NCBI GenBank assembly: GCA_028278345.1
Contig: JANQEL010000220.1
Coordinates: 1 to 64,000 of the forward strand
Source of the DNA: Myxococcota bacterium
GTDB taxonomy: Bacteria; Myxococcota_A; UBA9160; UBA4427
Reading direction: 5' to 3'
DNA length: 64,000 bases
This document shows positions 1-7,640 of this stretch, one piece after another. The position numbers and the translations under genes are program-made. Position 1 is the first letter of the stretch, and each line of letters begins with the position of its first letter. The notes under the pieces were generated by a model. That model made no database searches and was not told the origin of the DNA. It saw nothing but the letters and a program-made list of their open reading frames with translations.

Positions 1-108
1 GAGGGCGCTCGCGAGGAAACGATCGAGGCGCAGGCCCGCGTCTTCGCGGGCGATCTCGAATCGCATCGCCTCCCGTGCTTCCGCGCCTTCTTTCCCGGCC
101 TCCGCCAT
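1..108 (-). CDS. RluA-family pseudouridine synthase, N-terminal fragment
   Basis: Only the first 36 codons lie in the window; the gene continues past the left edge. The reverse-strand translation begins MAEAGKEGAEAREAMRFEIA and continues with EDAGLRLDRFLASAL. The R-L-D-R-F-L-A pattern is the start of the S4 RNA-binding domain that opens RluA/RluD-type pseudouridine synthases, which isomerise uridines in 23S rRNA. A second possible start is the Met at residue 15 (ATG at 66-64), just before the S4 domain. The gene is divergent from the LeuA-like gene. The assignment rests on the S4 start alone, because the catalytic domain is not visible; another S4 protein such as RsuA is possible. Confidence 0.6.
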   Translation of the reverse strand, partial: MAEAGKEGAEAREAMRFEIAREDAGLRLDRFLASAL

Positions 109-407
109 CGACCCCTCGTTCGTTCGCCGCCGCGAGGCTGCCGAAAATGCGGCGAAGTCGACAGCCCAGGCCCCGCTGGGTAAGCTCGGCCGCCATGCGT
201 CAGGACCTTTTCGCCGCCATGACTCCCTCGACGGAGTCGATCGCTCGCCGGGCCATCCCGAGCGAGGCGATCTCGATTTGCGCGATTTCGATTATCGGGC
301 GGCAGCCACCAGGCCTCCATCCCACCCCCGGCAACCTCTAGGAAGAGGCAGGAGCCGGGAAGGGGCGGCGGGCCGTAGAGCGGCCGCGGCCGCCTCGGGA
401 ACGCTTC
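109..407. other. divergent intergenic region
   Basis: This 299-base gap separates the divergent RluA-like and LeuA-like genes. It has no convincing coding potential: the one short plus-strand frame here is a low-complexity, Arg/Pro/Ser-rich translation. It should hold both promoters, but I see no clear -35/-10 pair. Just upstream of the ATG at 408 is a GC-rich stretch without a strong Shine-Dalgarno sequence. Confidence 0.5.
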
Positions 408-2075
408 ATGAGCACCACCAAAGCGACTGATACCACCGGACTGCGCAGCGTCGCGGTCATGGATACCACTCTGCGCGACGGGGAACAGACGCCCAACGTC
501 TCCTACACCCCCGAAGAGAAGCTCTTGATCGCGCGGCGCCTGCTCTCCGAGGTCGCGGTCGATCGCATCGAAGTCGCTTCGACCCGCGTGTCCGAGGGCG
601 AACACGAAAGTGCGTCGCTGATCACGAAGTGGGCGCGCAAGAATCGCATGCTGCGGCGGGTCGAGATGCTCGGCTACTGCGACGGCGCCGCTTCGGTCGA
701 CTGGATCGCGAGCGCCGGGGGCAAGGTGATGAACCTCCTCACCAAGGGGAGCGAGCACCACTGCCGCATGCAGCTGCGGATGGAGCCCGAGGAACACCGC
801 GCCGCGATCGAGAAGACGGTGCTCTACGCCCGCAAGCAGAAGATCGCCGTGGCGGTCTACCTCGAGGACTGGTCGCGTGGGGTGCGCGATTCCTTCGACT
901 ATGTGTTCGCGCTGGTGAACCTTTTGCGCGAGCTGCGCGTCGAAAGGGTCTACCTCGCCGATACGCTGGGCATCCTCGCTCCGGCGGATACGACGCGGTA
1001 CGTGGACCTCATGACCTCGACCTGGCCCGACGTCGAATTCGAATTCCATGGCCACAACGATTACGGCCTCGCGGTCGCGAACTGCCTCGCGGCCCTCGAT
1101 GCCGGGGCCGTTGGCGTGCACACGAGCGTGAACAGCATGGGGGAACGCGCGGGCAACACCGCGCTGGCCCAGGTGGTCGCGGCGATCCACGATCACACCG
1201 ACATGCACACGAACGTGGTCGAAAGCAAGCTCGCCGGCCTTTCGCAGTTGGTCGCCACCTATACGGGCAAGGACATCGCCGCCAATGCGCCGATCGTCGG
1301 ACGCGACGTCTTCACCCAGACGGCGGGCATCCACGCCGATGGCGACGCCAAGGCCGATCTCTACGGCAGCCGACTGGCCCCGAAGCGCTTCGGGCGCGCG
1401 CGCGAGTACGCGCTCGGCAAGCTCTCGGGCAAGGCTTCCCTCGATCACAACCTCGAAGCCCTCGGCGTGCAGCTCACTCCCGAGCACCGCGATCTGGTGC
1501 TCGAACGCGTGATCGAGCTCGGCGATCGCAAGCACACGGTTTCGGTGGCGGATCTTCCGTACATCATCAACGACGTACTCAAGACGGCGAGCGAGCAGGT
1601 GGTGCGGGTCGAGAAGTTCCACGTCGTGGTCGACGACGACGATGCGCCGAGCGCCGATGTCACGGTGAGCTACCTCGGTCGCGTCGAGAAGGCCACCGCT
1701 TCGGGAGACGGCGGTTACGACGCCTTCATGCACGCGATCAAGAAGGCGGTGAAGCGCTTCGCCTTCGAGGTGCCGGTGCTCGAGGACTTCCGCGTGCGCA
1801 TCCCGCCGGGCGGTCGCACCGGCGCCATCGTCGAAACCATCATCACCTGGAACCAGCCGGAAGGCCGCGCCCACGAGGGCGTCTTCACGACGACCGGCGT
1901 GCACACCGACCAGTTGAACGCCGCCATCCTCGCCACCGAGAAGATGCTCAACATGCTCGTGCAGCCGGGGGCGGCAAACGGTGCGAACGGCAGTGCGAAG
2001 CGCGGTGCGAAGAAGAAGGCCGGCAAGCGCAAGGCGTCGCGGTCGCGTAAGAAGGCGCGCGCGAAGCGCGCGTAG
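408..2075 (+). CDS. 2-isopropylmalate/(R)-citramalate synthase-family protein with basic C-terminal tail
   Basis: This DRE-TIM metallolyase family enzyme condenses acetyl-CoA with a 2-oxoacid. The N-terminal TIM barrel has the DTTLRDGEQ signature near residues 19-27. The metal-binding HGHND lies at about residues 214-218, followed by the NSMGERAGNTA segment. A C-terminal LeuA-type regulatory (dimer) domain spans about 390-520, so feedback control by an amino acid is likely. Whether the 2-oxoacid is 2-ketoisovalerate, pyruvate or 2-oxoglutarate cannot be read from the sequence. The last ~30 residues are an unusual Lys/Arg/Ala/Ser-rich tail (KRGAKKKAGKRKASRSRKK...) that normal LeuA or CimA proteins lack. 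The lipoprotein gene at 2080 starts four bases after the stop. Confidence 0.85.
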   Translation: MSTTKATDTTGLRSVAVMDTTLRDGEQTPNVSYTPEEKLLIARRLLSEVAVDRIEVASTRVSEGEHESASLITKWARKNRMLRRVEMLGYCDGAASVDWIASAGGKVMNLLTKGSEHHCRMQLRMEPEEHRAAIEKTVLYARKQKIAVAVYLEDWSRGVRDSFDYVFALVNLLRELRVERVYLADTLGILAPADTTRYVDLMTSTWPDVEFEFHGHNDYGLAVANCLAALDAGAVGVHTSVNSMGERAGNTALAQVVAAIHDHTDMHTNVVESKLAGLSQLVATYTGKDIAANAPIVGRDVFTQTAGIHADGDAKADLYGSRLAPKRFGRAREYALGKLSGKASLDHNLEALGVQLTPEHRDLVLERVIELGDRKHTVSVADLPYIINDVLKTASEQVVRVEKFHVVVDDDDAPSADVTVSYLGRVEKATASGDGGYDAFMHAIKKAVKRFAFEVPVLEDFRVRIPPGGRTGAIVETIITWNQPEGRAHEGVFTTTGVHTDQLNAAILATEKMLNMLVQPGAANGANGSAKRGAKKKAGKRKASRSRKKARAKRA

Positions 2076-2079
2076 CGCG

Positions 2080-3072
2080 ATGAGTCGCCGGGCCGTCGCA
2101 GCGCTGCTCGTTCTCGCATTCGCGATCCTCGCGACGGCGTGCGCGCCCTACACGGCGCGCCGGCAGGCGGCGATCTACGATCCCGCCGAGAGCCTCACCG
2201 AGGTGGTCGCCGTGCTGCGTCGCCACATCCCCGACGACACCTACCGCTTTCCACCCGGGCGCGACTTCACCGGGCGCAACGTCTATCGCGCCACCCTGCT
2301 GCGCCTCGAGAACATCGAGCGCATCCACGCCGACGAACTGCGCAGCGGCTACATGGATGCCGTGATCGACTTCTCGAAGGCGCGCAGCCTCGAGCGCCTG
2401 CGCGGCTACGACCTCGCGGCCGCGCACTACCGCGAGGCGGCGCGCAAGGATCAAGAGCTGCGCGAAGAGGCGCTCGCGAGCGCCGCGGTATGCGAGGCGA
2501 TCCACGCCGCCGTGCAGATCGGCCTCGAGCTACCGGATCCGACGCTCAAGACCGTCGAGCCCCTCCCGATGGATGTCGATGGCGTGACCGCAGAACTCGA
2601 TACGCGAGTGGGAGACCTCGTCGCCATCCTCTCGAGCCTCGGCACTTCACACCGCGAGGACTCCCACTACCGCGCGGTGGTGCGCGAAGAGATCGAGCGC
2701 GCAGATACGATTCGCGCGCGCTACTTCCTGGCCCTGCGACCCGTGATCGAAGACGGTTCGATTCGCGCGGTGTCGGAGATGCAGCGGCTGCTTTCGCGCC
2801 ACGGCGCCAGCCAGAACCGAAGGCGCCACATGCTCGAACTCGCCGATCTCTACGCCGCCATCTCGCGCGAGTACATCGAAGCGGTCCCGCCCGAAGGGCT
2901 CCACTTCGATCCGCCGAAGTTCCAGGAGTTGGTGGATGCGGCGGCGGAGTTGTATCGCTCGGTGGCGGCCGAGGACGGCACGCCCGAGAAGCTCGAAGCC
3001 GCCCGTCGCCTCGAGGCCTTCCTCGCCTTCACTCTTCGCGTCGATCGGGATCGTTTTGCGCAGCCCCAATAG
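2080..3072 (+). CDS. putative lipoprotein, helical, unknown function
   Basis: The start at ATG 2080 gives 330 residues beginning with a lipoprotein signal: MSRR, a hydrophobic stretch, then the lipobox ILATAC with the lipidated Cys at residue 21. The rest is rich in Arg, Glu, Ala and Leu and looks mostly alpha-helical, possibly TPR-like. I recognise no catalytic motif. The start is four bases after the LeuA-like stop, and the next lipoprotein overlaps its 3' end, so the three genes are probably co-transcribed. A longer in-frame start at 1981 lies inside the upstream gene and would bury the signal peptide, so I rejected it. Confidence 0.75.
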   Translation: MSRRAVAALLVLAFAILATACAPYTARRQAAIYDPAESLTEVVAVLRRHIPDDTYRFPPGRDFTGRNVYRATLLRLENIERIHADELRSGYMDAVIDFSKARSLERLRGYDLAAAHYREAARKDQELREEALASAAVCEAIHAAVQIGLELPDPTLKTVEPLPMDVDGVTAELDTRVGDLVAILSSLGTSHREDSHYRAVVREEIERADTIRARYFLALRPVIEDGSIRAVSEMQRLLSRHGASQNRRRHMLELADLYAAISREYIEAVPPEGLHFDPPKFQELVDAAAELYRSVAAEDGTPEKLEAARRLEAFLAFTLRVDRDRFAQPQ

Positions 3073-5335
3073 ACAGAAGCGGGGCGCTTCGCTCGCGGTT
3101 GCGCTCTTCGCGCTGGCGGGGGCCTTCGGTTGCACGACGCCCGCGCCTCTCGTGAAGGACGACATCCTCGTTCCTCTACTACCCCGTGCTGCGTTGCAGC
3201 CGACCGATGGCGATCTCGCCACCCGCGATCTGGCGCGCGCCGCGTTGATCAGCGATCGCGTGGGCATGAACACCGCGATCGCGAAGCTCGAAGCGATCTC
3301 GGAAGAAGGGGGCGAACCCGAGCGGCGCATCGATCGTCGCATTCCCCTGAGCCACGACCTGCGCAACGCCACCCTCGACGACCCGGTGGCCTACCGCGAA
3401 GCCTGCGAATCATTGCTCGGCCGCGCCGACAACGACCCGCGACTCGACAGTCGCCTCGAAGAATGCGTGGCCGACGATCCGCTGAAGCTCGCCCAACGCC
3501 GGGTGCGCGATAGCCGCGAGACCATCTGGGCCGAGACCTACAACTCGATCGCCGATCCGTTGAGCCGCTCGCTCATCACGGGGGGCCTGCTCACCCCCTA
3601 CTACATCTCGAACAGCGTCGCCTCGTATCTCGCGCGCATGAACGAACGGCCCGCCTTCCCGGTTCCGCTGCGTCAGGCCCTGGTGCATCGCGAGCGCTAC
3701 CTCGCCCACTTTCCCGAAAGCGAAGAGGCGCCCGAAATCCAGAAGCGCGTCGACCGCGCGCGCCGCAAACTCCACAAAGAAGAAGCGCGACAGTTCGTCT
3801 TCCACGGAAACGTCGCGCGCAAGAACAACAACCTGCGCGTCGCCCACAACCTGGCCCTGCGCGCCCTCGAGAACGATCCGGATCGCCGCAGCGCGAAGAA
3901 ACTCGAAGCGCGCACCCGCGAAGCGATCGAAACCCAGTGGCGCGACCGGGCACGCAGCGAAACCTCTGCGATGGGCGAACTCAGCGCCGAAGACGCGACG
4001 CGCGCGACCGGGCTCTTGCTCGCCGGCAGCGACCTGGGCGCCCACGGTCTCGCCCTGCTGCGCAACGACGAGTACGAACAGGTGGGCAGCTACGTGGTCG
4101 CCGCGGCGCTGGCCGAACGCGGGGACGAAAGGGCCGCCTGGGCGCGCCTGGGCGACCTTGCCGGCGAGAACCCGAGCCAGAACGAAATGGCGCGCCACGC
4201 CCGGGCGCTGGTCGGCGATCCGATGCAGAACCCTTACGGCAGTTTCGAACGCGTGCGATCGACCCAGCGAAGCAAGAACATCCGCTGGCACTTCTTCGGC
4301 GGCTTCTTCCAGGGGCCCCGCTACAAGCGCCTGCCCCAGCCGGTCGCCTGGCTCGTCGATCTTCCGCTACTCGTCAACACTTTCATCTTTACGCCCGTTC
4401 GCTTCATCTTCTCCCCGGTCAGCGAGAAGCCCGATTTCCAGCGCCCGGTGGCCGCCGCCGCCTATCGCTACCTCGAGCGCGAACCCGAGGGCGAACACAA
4501 GGACGAGCTCGCGCGTTGGCTCTACGACTACGAGAGCGATCGCGAAAACTGGAGCGCGGCGCTGCGCATGGCCGACCACCTCCCCTGGTTCGGTCACAAG
4601 GAGCGCACCGAACTCGTCGAGAAGGCCGCGGAGCAGCGCATCGAGTTCGCCAACCGCGCCACCCGGCGCGACCGCCGGAGTTCGACTTTGCGCGCCACCG
4701 CGCGCGAGTTCCCCGATGCGGCCGCGGGTCGACGCGCGGGCATCGCCGAGCGCGAACACCGCGAGCACGCCACCGCCCAGAGCATCCGCATGACGCGCGG
4801 CTTCCTGATCGAGAACCCGCAGATCGCCGGGCCGCGTGCATTGGGCATCCGCCGCGAGTTGATCGACGGCGAAAACCACAACGGCGAACTCCATCCGCGC
4901 GGCGTCACCTTCATCGGCGGCCGCTACATCGAGTTCGAGTTCATGAACGAGAGCGGCGACGAAGACGACCCGCCGGAGAAGGTGCGGCAGAAGATCTCGC
5001 AGGAACGCATGACCCGCGTCGTTGCGATCCTCGACGATACCGCGACGCGCAACTACCGCGTCGACCCCGACGTCGAGGTCGCCCCCGACCCGCGACGCGA
5101 TCTCTTCATCGAACGCGCGCGCCTCGGCCTCGGCGAAGAGATCGACACGCGCGCGACCGCCCACTCGAACTACGTCTTCCAGAGCGCACGCGAGCAGTTC
5201 GGCATGGTGCGGGGGCGTGAGTCGATCCTGCCCTTCGATCTGGTGGTGCGCGGCGATCTCACCGGCGCCGGCATCGCGGCCTTCCCGCGCTGGCGCAAGC
5301 CGAAGGAAACGCCGGACGCGTTCCTCTATCGCTAG
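3056..5335 (+). CDS. large putative lipoprotein of unknown function
   Basis: This protein has 759 residues if translation starts at TTG 3056. That start gives a good lipoprotein signal: basic MRSPNRQKRG, then a hydrophobic run ending in the lipobox AGAFGC. It overlaps the previous gene by 17 bases. The frame stays open upstream to 2936, but that part is the other frame of the upstream gene. The body is helical and charged, with two hydrophobic stretches near residues 430-460 (PQPVAWLVDLPLLVNTF and VRFIFSPV). I recognise no named domain. Together with the preceding lipoprotein it may form an envelope complex; this is inference from adjacency only. Confidence 0.7.
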   Translation: MRSPNRQKRGASLAVALFALAGAFGCTTPAPLVKDDILVPLLPRAALQPTDGDLATRDLARAALISDRVGMNTAIAKLEAISEEGGEPERRIDRRIPLSHDLRNATLDDPVAYREACESLLGRADNDPRLDSRLEECVADDPLKLAQRRVRDSRETIWAETYNSIADPLSRSLITGGLLTPYYISNSVASYLARMNERPAFPVPLRQALVHRERYLAHFPESEEAPEIQKRVDRARRKLHKEEARQFVFHGNVARKNNNLRVAHNLALRALENDPDRRSAKKLEARTREAIETQWRDRARSETSAMGELSAEDATRATGLLLAGSDLGAHGLALLRNDEYEQVGSYVVAAALAERGDERAAWARLGDLAGENPSQNEMARHARALVGDPMQNPYGSFERVRSTQRSKNIRWHFFGGFFQGPRYKRLPQPVAWLVDLPLLVNTFIFTPVRFIFSPVSEKPDFQRPVAAAAYRYLEREPEGEHKDELARWLYDYESDRENWSAALRMADHLPWFGHKERTELVEKAAEQRIEFANRATRRDRRSSTLRATAREFPDAAAGRRAGIAEREHREHATAQSIRMTRGFLIENPQIAGPRALGIRRELIDGENHNGELHPRGVTFIGGRYIEFEFMNESGDEDDPPEKVRQKISQERMTRVVAILDDTATRNYRVDPDVEVAPDPRRDLFIERARLGLGEEIDTRATAHSNYVFQSAREQFGMVRGRESILPFDLVVRGDLTGAGIAAFPRWRKPKETPDAFLYR

Positions 5336-5370
5336 CCCGTCGCGCCAATCCATTGCGCTAGCCCATCGCG

Positions 5371-6015
5371 CTAGCCCCGTTCGAGGGTTCGCGGCCGCGT
5401 CCCGAGTACGTGCACGTCGAGCAGCGCGCGGATACGCGCGAACACCTCGCGCCCACGCACTGCACGCCCGCCGAGTCGCGACACGTCGCGCGCCGCGAAA
5501 CCGATCGCGTCGATTCCGCGATGCCGGGTGACGTAGAGCGCACGTTCGATGTGGAAGCGCTGGGAGATCACGACGAACTCGCGGCAATCGAAGACCTCGC
5601 TCGCGCGAAGCACGCTGTCGATCGTCCGGTAGCCGAAGTGATCACACACGATCCGTCCTTCGGGTACACCCTGTTCGATCAGGGCCTCCTTCATGCTCTG
5701 CGCTTCGTCGACCTCTCCGCGATGACTCGCGCCGCTCACCAGCACGCGATCGATCTTTCCCGCGTGGAACAGGGCCGCAGCCGCATCGATGCGGTGCGCG
5801 AAGTAGCGGTTCGGTCGCCCGGTGCGCAAGTAGCGGGTGCAACCGAGCACGAGACCGACTTCGCGCTTCGGAACGCGAGTCGCGTCATCGAAGCACAGGG
5901 CCCGTGTCGCCTCCGCGATGCGTCGGTTCGCGAGATGCCACGCCGCGAGAAACAGCAAGACGGCGAGTACGAGGCCCGCACGGGCCACCAGCATGAACAG
6001 GAACGAGCCCTTCAT
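5371..6015 (-). CDS. SanA/YdcF-like DUF218 membrane protein
   Basis: This 214-residue protein has one N-terminal transmembrane helix (about residues 7-28) and a DUF218 domain. The domain shows VGLVLGCTRYLRTGRPN, the RIDAAAALFHAGKIDRVLVSG segment (21 residues in all, ending at the beta strand) and a DxxGYRT-like motif (CDHFGYRTIDS). This pattern is typical of SanA (vancomycin high-temperature exclusion protein) and YdcF. These proteins sit at the inner membrane and are linked to envelope barrier function, but their biochemistry is unsettled. It is convergent with the lipoprotein gene ending at 5335 and divergent from the SDR at 6154. Confidence 0.85.
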   Translation of the reverse strand: MKGSFLFMLVARAGLVLAVLLFLAAWHLANRRIAEATRALCFDDATRVPKREVGLVLGCTRYLRTGRPNRYFAHRIDAAAALFHAGKIDRVLVSGASHRGEVDEAQSMKEALIEQGVPEGRIVCDHFGYRTIDSVLRASEVFDCREFVVISQRFHIERALYVTRHRGIDAIGFAARDVSRLGGRAVRGREVFARIRALLDVHVLGTRPRTLERG

Positions 6016-6153
6016 GACGCAGAGCCTACCGGCTCGCCCCCGTTCTTCACGAAACCGAGCGTTGCAGCGGGGCCCGACGCAGTATCATGACTCGTCTGCG
6101 CTTCCCCCACATTTCGCGCAGCCTCCGAACAACCCCCAACCTGCGGAGACCCC

Positions 6154-7119
6154 ATGTCTGCGACTGCATTCGGCTTCGAAACCACCACCGATCACGTGCT
6201 CGAAGGCATCGACCTCACCGGCAAGACGATCCTCGTGACCGGTGCTTCCACCGGCCTCGGTGAAGAGACGAGCCGGGCACTCGCGAGCAGGGGCGCGCGC
6301 ATCATCATGGCCTCGCGCGACGTCGAGAAACTCAAGGCCGCGGCCGCGCGGGTGAGCGAAGCCACGGGCAGCAGCCAGATTCAAGTCCTCGAAGTCGACC
6401 TCGGTAACTTCGCCTCGATCCGAAAGGCCGCAGCCGAAGCCCTCGAGATGGCGCCGAAGATCGACGTCCTGATCAACAACGCCGGTGTCATGGCCTGCCC
6501 GCTGATGCGCACCTCCGAGGGCCACGAAATGCAGTTCGGCACCAACCATCTCGGCCACTTCCTCTTCACCGGCCTGCTCATCCCCGCCCTCGAAGCCGCC
6601 GGCCAGGCGCGCATCGTCAACCTCAGCAGCGGCGGCCACAAGTTCTCCGGCATCGACCTCGAGGATTGGAACTACGAAGGCGGCGAAGACAGCTACGACA
6701 AGTGGCAGGCCTATGGCCGTTCGAAGACCGCCAACTCGCTGTTCTCGGTCGCCCTCGACAAGCGTCTTTCGGGCCGGGGCATTCGCGCCTTCGCCGTGCA
6801 CCCGGGCGCCATCATGACGGAGCTCTCGCGTCACCTCACTCCCGACGACGTGAAGGCGATCAGCGAGGACGGGCCGCGCGATAGCGGCCCGATGAAGTTC
6901 AAGTCGATCCCGCAGGGCGCAGCGACGTCGGTGTGGGCGGCGACCTCCCCCGATCTCGAAGGCCGGGGCGGCATCTACCTCGAAGACTGCAGCATCGCCG
7001 AACTCGCCGAGACCCCCATCAGCCACGATGGCTACGTCCCCCACGCCGTCGACCCCGACGACGCCGAGGGCCTCTGGACCCTGAGCGAGAAGATCGTCGG
7101 CCAGGAGTTCCGCTTCTAG
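6154..7119 (+). CDS. short-chain dehydrogenase/reductase (retinol dehydrogenase-like)
   Basis: This 321-residue NAD(P)-dependent SDR has the cofactor motif TGASTGLG near residues 29-36. It also has the NNAG motif (LINNAGVMACP), the catalytic Ser in LSSGG and the active-site YGRSK. The length and the WNYEGG-type insert resemble the retinol-dehydrogenase/WWOX-like branch of SDRs. A GGAG lies just before the ATG at 6154. The SnoaL-like gene follows after 23 bases and is probably in the same transcript. The substrate cannot be predicted. Confidence 0.9.
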   Translation: MSATAFGFETTTDHVLEGIDLTGKTILVTGASTGLGEETSRALASRGARIIMASRDVEKLKAAAARVSEATGSSQIQVLEVDLGNFASIRKAAAEALEMAPKIDVLINNAGVMACPLMRTSEGHEMQFGTNHLGHFLFTGLLIPALEAAGQARIVNLSSGGHKFSGIDLEDWNYEGGEDSYDKWQAYGRSKTANSLFSVALDKRLSGRGIRAFAVHPGAIMTELSRHLTPDDVKAISEDGPRDSGPMKFKSIPQGAATSVWAATSPDLEGRGGIYLEDCSIAELAETPISHDGYVPHAVDPDDAEGLWTLSEKIVGQEFRF

Positions 7120-7142
7120 AACCCCACCCACGGAGCGCCCCC

Positions 7143-7571
7143 GTGAACCATTCGCGTGAAGAAGTCGAAGCCGCCTATCACGCTTTCGTCGCCGCCGGCG
7201 ACGCGGGCGATTGGAACGCCTGGGCGGATCTTCACAGTGAGGATGGCGTCTGGATCGAGCACCACCTCGGCACCTTTCGCGGCCGCGAGGCGATTCGCAA
7301 GGCGATCGTCGACGTGATGAAGCCCGTGCCCATGATGGAGTTCCCTGTCGAGTGGCACGTCATCGAAGGCAACCGCGTCGTCTATTACCCCTGGCAGGTG
7401 CTTCCCGACCCGAACGGGGGCGACGAGGTCTTCCGCTTCGGTTGTGTGACGATCATCGAGTACGCGGGGAACGGGCTCTGGTCGTATCAGGAAGACCTCT
7501 ACAACCCCGCCGAGGGCCAGGAGGTGATCAAGCGTTGGATCGCCGCCGGAGGCAAACTCGCGGGTTCGTGA
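7143..7571 (+). CDS. SnoaL/NTF2-like protein
   Basis: This small 142-residue protein starts at GTG 7143 (MNHSREEVEAAYHAFVAAGD). It has the NTF2-like cone-fold pattern: an N-terminal helix, WADLHSEDGVWIEHHLGTFRGREAI, then beta strands carrying aromatic residues, ending EDLYNP. Such proteins act as small isomerases, hydrolases or cyclases, or as accessory subunits. It follows an SDR closely, a common pairing in catabolic operons. The longer open frame upstream lies inside the SDR gene. No specific substrate can be inferred. Confidence 0.85.
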   Translation: MNHSREEVEAAYHAFVAAGDAGDWNAWADLHSEDGVWIEHHLGTFRGREAIRKAIVDVMKPVPMMEFPVEWHVIEGNRVVYYPWQVLPDPNGGDEVFRFGCVTIIEYAGNGLWSYQEDLYNPAEGQEVIKRWIAAGGKLAGS

Positions 7572-7640
7572 ACCCGAGTCGAATCAAGTTGCGCGCGCTG
7601 GGGCGCTGACCCGAAACCGAGATCGAAAAGGAGAATGGAC

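Noticed and set aside
75-341. 88-residue frame at the left edge
   Set aside because: It overlaps the RluA-like start on the other strand and has a Ser/Arg/Pro-rich, family-free sequence.
629-2050. 473-residue overlapping frame inside the LeuA-like gene
   Set aside because: It is out of frame with a gene with strong family motifs and has a low-complexity Arg/Gly/Ala-rich translation.
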